Shown here: positions 58,563 to 64,000 of the stretch, in pieces | Layout: every line of letters begins with the position of its first letter | Position numbering within the stretch: the stretch's first letter is position 1 | Source of the DNA: Hyphomicrobium sp. | GTDB taxonomy: Bacteria; Pseudomonadota; Alphaproteobacteria; Rhizobiales; Hyphomicrobiaceae | Direction: 5' to 3' | Length of the DNA stretch: 64,000 nt | Assembly (NCBI RefSeq): GCF_019753045.1 | Contig: NZ_JAIELN010000005.1 | Coordinates: forward strand, 248,001-312,000 | Program-made: the position numbers and the translations under genes | The notes under the pieces: generated by a model | What the model was told of the DNA's origin: nothing | The model's database searches: none | What the model saw: only the letters and a program-made list of their open reading frames with translations

Positions 58563-60245
58563 ATGGCAAAGAAAAAGCTTTCCGAGTATCGCGCCAAGCG
58601 TGACTTCACCAAAACCGCGGAGCCGAGCGGCTCGGCGAATGTCCGTCCGGCGAAGTATCTTCGTTTCGTGATCCAGAAGCACGACGCCTCGCATCTCCAT
58701 TACGATCTTCGTCTGGAACTCGACGGTGTATTCAAATCGTGGGCGGTGACGCGCGGTCCCTCTATCGATCCCAAAGACAAACGCCTCGCTGTCGAAGTCG
58801 AGGACCATCCGCTCGACTATGGTGATTTCGAAGGGACCATTCCCAAAGGCCAGTACGGCGGCGGAACGGTGATGCTGTGGGACCGCGGGTTCTGGGCACC
58901 GGTCGGCGATCAAAGTCCCGAGGAACAGCTGCGCAAGGGCGAGCTGAAATTCATCCTGGCCGGCGATAAGCTCAAAGGCAGCTGGGTGCTCGTCAAAATC
59001 AAGAACGACCGTTTCGGGGGAAAGCGCAACAACTGGCTTCTTATCAAGCATCGCGATGAGGGCGCGCATTCCGGCGATGCCGATGCGATACTTGCGAAGG
59101 ACCGCTCGGTCGCGTCGAAACGCACCATGGCGCAGATTGCGGCCGGACAGGGCAAAGGCCCCGAACCTTTCATCACGCGGCGGAGGACGGCCGCAAGCCC
59201 GAATGCCGTCTGGAATTCCAATCAACCGTCGGACGACGATCCGGAGCCTCAGCCTGCTCCGTCACCGTCGAAACCACTCAAGCGAACGCCGGTTCGAAAA
59301 GCGGCGAGACCGAAAAAGGCCGCGGCCGCTGCGGAGAGCACATCGGCGAACGCCGTTTTGGGAATTACGATTTCGCATCCCGAGAAAGTGCTGTGGCCCG
59401 CGGGCGAGGATTCTGCCGTTACGAAGCTCGATCTCGCGCATTATCTCGAAGCAGTCGGCGCGTGGATGCTCGAGCATATCAAAGGGCGTCCCTGCTCGGT
59501 GATCCGCGCGCCGGATGGCATAACCGGCCAAACGTTTTTTCAACGGCATGCGATGAAGGGCATGTCACCCGAGATCGATCTCGTTCGCATTTCGGGAGAT
59601 CGCGAACCTTATATCGAGGTGAACTCGGAAGAGGCGTTGATCGCGCTTGGGCAGATCGCGGCGCTCGAGTTTCATCCCTGGAATTGCGCGGAGTTCGAGC
59701 CGGATATCGCGGGGCGTCTCGTCTTCGATCTCGATCCGGCGCCGGACGTCGAATTCTCGCGTGTCGTCGGTGCGGCGAATGAACTTCGCGAGCGGCTCGA
59801 GAGGGTCGGTCTCGTCGCCTTTTGCAAGACGACCGGCGGCAAAGGCCTTCACGTCGTCACGCCGCTCAAGACAAATCGCGGCGACGCTGCGAACTGGACC
59901 GATGCGAAGTCGTTCGCCGGGGCCATTTGCCAGCAAATGGCGGCCGACAGCCCGAAAGACTATCTCATCAAGATGACGAAGAAGCTTCGAACGGGCAGGA
60001 TTTTTCTCGATTACCTTCGCAACGACCGCATGGCGACGGCCGTGGCGCCCCTGTCCCCGCGCGCGCGGCCCGGCGCCACCGTGTCGATGCCGCTCACTTG
60101 GCGTCAGGTCAAACAAGGGCTCGACCCCAAGCGCTTCACGGTGCAGACCGTCCCTTCCCTGCTCAAGAAGATGACCGCCTGGGAGGATTACGATTCCTCA
60201 GATCGCTCGCTCAAGAGCGCGATCAAGAAGCTCCTCGGATCCTGA
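58563..60245 (+). CDS. LigD phosphoesterase-polymerase protein (PE-POL, no ligase domain)
   Basis: A 560-residue protein for non-homologous end joining. Residues about 25-175 are the 3'-phosphoesterase domain, with [20 protein letters not shown] (H40, H46, D48) and [21 protein letters not shown] Pro/Lys/Ala-rich linker (about 195-265) leads to a primase-polymerase domain with metal-binding D389 and D391 in VFDLDPAP and a [13 protein letters not shown] loop. The ligase domain that LigD proteins normally carry is encoded by the separate next gene, 4 bases away. I chose the start [12 protein letters not shown]; the longer frame adds 15 residues. Confidence 0.9.
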   Translation: MAKKKLSEYRAKRDFTKTAEPSGSANVRPAKYLRFVIQKHDASHLHYDLRLELDGVFKSWAVTRGPSIDPKDKRLAVEVEDHPLDYGDFEGTIPKGQYGGGTVMLWDRGFWAPVGDQSPEEQLRKGELKFILAGDKLKGSWVLVKIKNDRFGGKRNNWLLIKHRDEGAHSGDADAILAKDRSVASKRTMAQIAAGQGKGPEPFITRRRTAASPNAVWNSNQPSDDDPEPQPAPSPSKPLKRTPVRKAARPKKAAAAAESTSANAVLGITISHPEKVLWPAGEDSAVTKLDLAHYLEAVGAWMLEHIKGRPCSVIRAPDGITGQTFFQRHAMKGMSPEIDLVRISGDREPYIEVNSEEALIALGQIAALEFHPWNCAEFEPDIAGRLVFDLDPAPDVEFSRVVGAANELRERLERVGLVAFCKTTGGKGLHVVTPLKTNRGDAANWTDAKSFAGAICQQMAADSPKDYLIKMTKKLRTGRIFLDYLRNDRMATAVAPLSPRARPGATVSMPLTWRQVKQGLDPKRFTVQTVPSLLKKMTAWEDYDSSDRSLKSAIKKLLGS

Positions 60246-60249
60246 GCGC

Positions 60250-61293
60250 GTGACTGCGAAGACGAACATTTCGCGGGGTCTATCAAAGCGCCGCCGGCCC
60301 GTTCGCGAGCCGAAGATCGCTGGCGGGATCAAATCAGCTATGCCGGATTTTGTGGCGCCTTGTCTTGCAACGCTCGTTGCAAAGCCGCCATCCGGCGACA
60401 ACTGGGTGCACGAGATCAAGTTCGACGGTTATCGCATTCAGGCGCGCATCGAGAAGCAGTCGGTGCGCATGCTGACGCGGAACGGCCTCGACTGGACTGA
60501 ACGTTTCGGCAGACTTCCGCAGCTTCTCGCCGAATTTCATGACGGCTCGGCAATCATCGACGGAGAACTCGTCGCCGATGACGCTTCAGGTCATTCGAGT
60601 TTTTCAGCACTCGCGGACGCGCTCAAAAGCGGCCGCAGCGAAAAGTTCGTGCTGCACTGCTTCGACCTTCTTTACCTGGATGGCATGAACCTGCTCGACG
60701 TCAAACTCGGCGATCGCAAAGCCGCACTGCAGGCGCTCTTTGCTGGCAAACCGAAGACCGGACAGATCCGCTACAGCGATCACCTTGCGTCGGACGGAGC
60801 GCAGATGCTCGCGCATGCCTGCAAGCTCGGGCTCGAAGGCATCATTTCAAAACGCATCGACCGGCCCTATCGCTCAGGCCGTCATGACGACTGGCTCAAA
60901 TCGAAGTGCGTCCAGGTCGATGAGTTCGTCGTCCTTGGATATCTCAAATCCAAGGCCGCACCCAATGCGGTCGGTGCGCTCGTCGTCGGTTATTACGATA
61001 AGAAACGGCTCGTCTATGCGGGACGGGTCGGCACGGGCTACACGAACAAGACCGCAGCGAGCTTGATGCGCACGTTGAAGCCGATGCGCATCGATGCTCC
61101 TTCTTTCTCGTCGTCGCTCACGAACCTGCAGCGGCGAGACGTGACGTGGGTGACGCCCACGCTTGTCGCACAAATCGAATACCGCGCCTGGACCTCCGAC
61201 GGGCTGTTACGGCACGCGGCCTTCAAGGGGCTGCGTGAGGACAAGCCCGCGACCGACGTTCGCCGTCCCGCAATAAAATCCATTGTCGAATGA
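60250..61293 (+). CDS. ATP-dependent DNA ligase, stand-alone LIG domain of LigD
   Basis: A 347-residue ligase. The adenylation lysine is K57 in HEIKFDGYR (motif I). FVLHCFDLLYLDGMN (motif III) and LGLEGIISKRIDRPYRSG (motif IV) follow, and WLKSKC matches motif V. A C-terminal OB-fold completes it. The start is a GTG at 60250, 4 bases after the stop of the PE-POL gene, so both are made from one mRNA. In most Proteobacteria the three activities form one chain in the order PE-LIG-POL; here the order is PE-POL and then LIG as a separate protein. Confidence 0.92.
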   Translation: MTAKTNISRGLSKRRRPVREPKIAGGIKSAMPDFVAPCLATLVAKPPSGDNWVHEIKFDGYRIQARIEKQSVRMLTRNGLDWTERFGRLPQLLAEFHDGSAIIDGELVADDASGHSSFSALADALKSGRSEKFVLHCFDLLYLDGMNLLDVKLGDRKAALQALFAGKPKTGQIRYSDHLASDGAQMLAHACKLGLEGIISKRIDRPYRSGRHDDWLKSKCVQVDEFVVLGYLKSKAAPNAVGALVVGYYDKKRLVYAGRVGTGYTNKTAASLMRTLKPMRIDAPSFSSSLTNLQRRDVTWVTPTLVAQIEYRAWTSDGLLRHAAFKGLREDKPATDVRRPAIKSIVE

Positions 61294-61299
61294 AGCTGG

Positions 61300-61377
61300 T
61301 CAGAACGGCAGAAACAGCTGCTGGGTGAAATGTGGAATCATCATCATCCACAGCCAGAGCGCAAAAATCGGGTGCAT
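61300..61377 (-). CDS. 25-residue hydrophobic membrane peptide
   Basis: A tiny frame too short for usual gene callers. It is preceded by CAGGAGG five bases before the ATG, the strongest ribosome-binding site in this part of the window. The peptide, MHPIFALWLWMMMIPHFTQQ followed by LFLPF, is almost wholly hydrophobic and could span the membrane once. A variant EcfG-type promoter (GGAAG-N16-CGTT) ends 20 bases before the ATG. It lies between the ligase and ku genes, on the ku strand. I see no family; a stress-induced membrane microprotein is the inference. Confidence 0.6.
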   Translation of the reverse strand: MHPIFALWLWMMMIPHFTQQLFLPF

Positions 61378-61397
61378 GGAAACCTCCTGAAATTGCC

Positions 61398-61422
61398 AAC
61401 GCAATCAGGCAACAACGCTTCC
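61398..61422 (-). promoter_or_regulatory. variant EcfG-type promoter of the membrane peptide
   Basis: On the minus strand GGAAG, 16 bases, CGTT. One base differs from the consensus -35, and spacing is one shorter than in the other four sites, so support is moderate. Confidence 0.5.
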
Positions 61423-61533
61423 TGTACTCACATTTATTGATAAGGCGCTGCGTTCAGGCAGATCGATAATATGAGCGAGCTGCGAACTTCGCGACGCACA
61501 CAACGTAACACGAGTCTGTTGCAATGCGTCTTC

Positions 61534-62436
61534 TTATCCGCGTGCGCGCGATTTTTTCTTCGGGGTCTTTGCGGGAGCTCGCTTCACAGGCTCGCGCTTT
61601 TGACGGGATGCTGCGGTCTTGGTTTTCGATGCAGCCGGTTTCGATGTTGATTTTCCCGTGGAGCGGCGGAGTGCCTCCATGAAATCGATGACAGTTCCAC
61701 CTGACGGCTGTTCCTCGCCCCCGGAAACTTCGGTCGATAGGCCGCCCTCAACCTTCTCCTTGACGAGCTTACGCAGCGCTTCGGCGTAATGGTTCTTGAA
61801 GTCGGCCGGATTGAATTTTCGCGTACGTTCGTTGATGAGTTGCTTCGCCATATCGATGAGCTCGGGACGAAGCTTCTCGTTGCCGATCCCGTCGAAGATC
61901 TCATCGGCGTCGCGCACTTCGCTGGCGTAACGCAGCGTTTCGATCATCAAGCCGTCGCCGGACGGCTTCATCGCGATCAGGTTCTCGCGCCCTCGCATCG
62001 TCAACTGGCCAACGCCGTATTTCTTGGTGGCCCGGAGCGCATCGCGGATGATGCGGTAGCCTTCCTCGGCGACGTCTCCATCGGGCAGCACGTAATACGG
62101 GTTATCGAAGTACAGCGGATCGATCGAGCATGCTTCGACGAACTCGGTCAACTCGACGGTGTGGCGGGTCGACAGCTTCAGCTTGTCGAGCTCATCCGGT
62201 TCGAACAGAACGTAGTTGCCATCATCAAGCTCATAGCCCTGCACGATGTCGGACTGCGGCACGACCTTTCCTGTCTCGCCCGCCACTTTCTGGTAGCGGA
62301 TACGCTGCTTCGATTTCTTGTCGACCTGATGCAGGGCGATTTTATCTTCGGATGCGGTCGCGCTAACCAACCGGATGGGAATGGTAACGAGCGCCAAGCG
62401 CAAATGTCCTTTCCAGAAGGACCGCGCGGTTGCCAT
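61534..62436 (-). CDS. ku: Ku DNA end-binding protein
   Basis: A 300-residue homodimeric Ku that threads onto double-strand ends and recruits LigD. The start MATARSFWKGHLRLALVTIP has GAGGAG seven bases upstream. The core beta-barrel and bridge are recognisable by VDKKSKQRIRYQKVAGETGK, GYELDDGNYVLFEPDEL and MRGRENLIAMKPSGDGL. The C-terminal 60 residues are a Lys/Ala/Arg-rich tail (KKKSRARG end), as in bacterial Ku proteins that use it for DNA binding. An exact EcfG promoter lies 60 bases before the ATG. It is convergent with the ligase genes. Confidence 0.95.
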   Translation of the reverse strand: MATARSFWKGHLRLALVTIPIRLVSATASEDKIALHQVDKKSKQRIRYQKVAGETGKVVPQSDIVQGYELDDGNYVLFEPDELDKLKLSTRHTVELTEFVEACSIDPLYFDNPYYVLPDGDVAEEGYRIIRDALRATKKYGVGQLTMRGRENLIAMKPSGDGLMIETLRYASEVRDADEIFDGIGNEKLRPELIDMAKQLINERTRKFNPADFKNHYAEALRKLVKEKVEGGLSTEVSGGEEQPSGGTVIDFMEALRRSTGKSTSKPAASKTKTAASRQKREPVKRAPAKTPKKKSRARG

Positions 62437-62496
62437 CGTTAAACTCCTCGAGAACGCAATACAGGCCAACAGGATAGCATGCCTTGGCGTTCGTCG

Positions 62497-62522
62497 GAAC
62501 GCGGTCGCAACGTTCGAGGTTC
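62497..62522 (-). promoter_or_regulatory. EcfG-type promoter of ku
   Basis: On the minus strand GGAAC, exactly 17 bases, CGTT. The -10 ends 60 bases before the ku ATG, and the site lies wholly in the spacer behind the small gene at 62540. Confidence 0.8.
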
Positions 62523-62539
62523 CCTCAGAGTTACTGGAC

Positions 62540-62734
62540 TCAACTCCCGGCCGTCGTCGTGACCCAATCATATGGGCGCTTCAGGTGCCGGCGGTGGGCC
62601 TCGGCAGCTTCCCGCGTCTGGAACGTCAAGGCCGTGGCAGGATCGCTCGTTTCCTCGTCATTGAGACCGAGATAAACGGCACGCCGGCCCGCGTACACAA
62701 CGTCCGGTTTTCGCTCGACAAGCAGCCATCTCAT
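62540..62734 (-). CDS. small hypothetical protein
   Basis: A 64-residue protein starting MRWLLVERKPDVVYAGRRAV. The ATG is preceded by GGAGGTGCGCG, a strong ribosome-binding site, which makes translation likely. The pattern is a beta strand, a charged turn, and an amphipathic helix (TREAAEAHRRHLKRP), and it contains no cysteine. No family is recognised. It lies upstream of the ku promoter on the same strand. Confidence 0.65.
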   Translation of the reverse strand: MRWLLVERKPDVVYAGRRAVYLGLNDEETSDPATALTFQTREAAEAHRRHLKRPYDWVTTTAGS

Positions 62735-62827
62735 CGCGCACCTCCGGCTTGGAAGGTAAGCTTAATCCGGCATTCATCCTAGAGAGAACGCGTCCGGCGA
62801 TCCGTTCCGCCGTCCGAGCGAAATTTC

Positions 62828-64000
62828 TTAACGCTGGCTGGTCTGGTAGTTGGGATTGACCCACACCGGTACTTCCTCGCGCGGCAACGGCGCCCGGCCC
62901 CGGATAACGTCGGCCAATTTTTCAGCCATCATGATGGTCGGGACGTTCAGATTGCCGCTCACGACGTCGGGCATGATCGAGGCGTCGACAACGCGTAAAC
63001 CCTCGACGCCGTGAACCCGCGCTTTGCCGTCGACGACCGCCATTTCGTCCGTTCCCATTCGGCACGAGCACGACGGATGGTACGCGCTTTCCGCCTTCGC
63101 CCGAATGAATGCATCGATATCCGCATCGCTGTCGCTCGCCGGGCCTGGAGCCAGCTCATCACCGCGATAACGATCAAATGCCTTCTGAGAGAATATCTCG
63201 CGCGTCAAGCGGATGCCGGCGCGCATTTCTTTGCGGTCCTGTTCCGTCTGCATGTAGTTGAAGAGCACGCGCGGGTACTGGCGCGGATCGGACGATTTGA
63301 GTTTCACGTATCCGGTGCTCGTCGGGCGCATCGGTCCGATGTGCGCCTGAAATCCATGTCCCTTCGCGGCGGACGAGCCGTCGTAGCTGATTGCCATCGG
63401 GAAGAAGTGATATTGAAGGTCGGGGTGGAGGACGCCGGGCTCGCTGCGAATGAAGCCGCCCGATTCAAAATGGTTGGTCGCGCCGAGTCCCTTCCCCGTC
63501 AAAATCCATTCGATGCCGATCTTCAGTTTCGCCAGCGGATTGTTGGCGCTGTAAATCGAGACCGGCTCCTTGCATTCGTATTGCACGTAGGCTTCGATAT
63601 GGTCTTGCAGGTTCTCTCCGACGCCGGGCACGTGCTCCACAACGGGAATTCCCAACTTCTTCAACTCGTCGGCATTGCCGATGCCCGACAGCATCAGGAT
63701 TTGCGGTGAATTGATCGCTCCGCCGCTGACGATCACTTCGCGCGTGGCGCGGGCGGACTGAAGACGGCCACCCCGGCTATATTCGACGCCCACCGCTCGC
63801 TTGCCTTCGAAGAGGATGCGCGTGACCAGAGACTTCGCCTTGACCTCGACGCCACCGCGCTTTTGTGCCGGGCGGAGATAAGCTTTCGCAGCACTCCAAC
63901 GCCGTCCTTTGTAGACGGTCATGTCCATCCGGCCGAGGCCTTCCTGCTGGCGGCCGTTCATATCTTCGGTGACGGGATAGCCTGCCTGGCGGCCCGCCTC
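62828..64000 (-). CDS. betA: choline dehydrogenase (GMC oxidoreductase), 5' part outside window
   Basis: The visible 390 residues are the C-terminal two thirds of a GMC flavoprotein; the frame is open to the window edge. VIVSGGAINSPQILMLSGIG and GVGENLQDHIEAYVQYEC are GMC signature 2 and the following block. The active-site region has AYHPSCSCRMGTDEMAVVDG with the catalytic His, and GNLNVPTIMMAEKLADVI supplies the second catalytic Asn. The combination GRQAGYPVTEDMNGRQQEG fits BetA of Proteobacteria, which oxidises choline to betaine aldehyde for osmoprotection or C1/C2 supply. The start and FAD-binding GxGxxG are not visible. Confidence 0.92.
   Translation of the reverse strand, partial: EAGRQAGYPVTEDMNGRQQEGLGRMDMTVYKGRRWSAAKAYLRPAQKRGGVEVKAKSLVTRILFEGKRAVGVEYSRGGRLQSARATREVIVSGGAINSPQILMLSGIGNADELKKLGIPVVEHVPGVGENLQDHIEAYVQYECKEPVSIYSANNPLAKLKIGIEWILTGKGLGATNHFESGGFIRSEPGVLHPDLQYHFFPMAISYDGSSAAKGHGFQAHIGPMRPTSTGYVKLKSSDPRQYPRVLFNYMQTEQDRKEMRAGIRLTREIFSQKAFDRYRGDELAPGPASDSDADIDAFIRAKAESAYHPSCSCRMGTDEMAVVDGKARVHGVEGLRVVDASIMPDVVSGNLNVPTIMMAEKLADVIRGRAPLPREEVPVWVNPNYQTSQR

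Overview
The window reads as a high-G+C alphaproteobacterial chromosome of the order Hyphomicrobiales, most likely a Hyphomicrobium-type methylotroph. This is an inference from gene content: MucR, a FeuP/FeuQ-like pair, ccmIEFH-degP-two-component-glnE in the typical rhizobial order, a stand-alone DnaA domain IV protein followed by DUF6456, DUF1491, DUF5330, a DUF1214/DUF1254 pair behind a class A penicillin-binding protein, and GGAAC-N17-CGTT promoters of the EcfG general stress response. No species can be named from the sequence alone.

Layout. 1-7.5 kb: end of a secreted protein, a carboxynorspermidine polyamine operon, aminopeptidase N and a degenerate histidine kinase. 7.6-9.2 kb (minus): ECF sigma factor, probable membrane anti-sigma factor and a Spy/CnrX-like periplasmic protein. 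9.4-20.4 kb (minus): cytochrome c maturation genes ccmI-ccmE-ccmF-ccmH, a DegP/HtrA protease, an OmpR-type regulator and kinase, and glnE. 20.6-23.6 kb (minus): a glycine-zipper lipoprotein, a FeuP/FeuQ-like two-component pair and a PepSY-like exported protein. 23.7-29.8 kb (minus): a gene transfer agent (GTA) remnant with a lysin, a tail hub protein and a terminase; the terminase and the hub protein are joined by an internal deletion. 30-40 kb: an array of intergenic palindromes, a cysteine-cluster protein, PBP1a with DUF1214/DUF1254, several small housekeeping or conserved genes, sufE, a DnaA-IV/DUF6456 pair and mucR. 40-54 kb: oligopeptidase B, a membrane-anchored winged-helix-like protein with three tandem terminators, a peptidoglycan-binding-like protein, cutA, nadK, a nitroreductase, a VWA protein with a sister protein, an amino-acid binding protein and metC. 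54-64 kb: an L,D-transpeptidase, tRNA-Arg(TCG), two small exported proteins, a split LigD plus Ku end-joining locus, and the C-terminal part of choline dehydrogenase.

Three things stand out. First, six copies of a short bipartite palindrome share a fixed core and a fixed asymmetric bulge, while the outer arms change in a compensating way. They occur in pairs, all in the same orientation, and two copies sit in frame inside the GTA terminase. Second, the last 8 kb carry four EcfG-type promoters with the exact 17-bp spacing, plus one variant. They face two exported proteins, ku, a 25-residue membrane peptide and a three-hairpin RNA of about 90 nt that looks like an undescribed stress sRNA. This ties end joining to the general stress response. 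Third, the GTA deletion leaves two long open frames that overlap as TGATG, so the remnant may still be translated.
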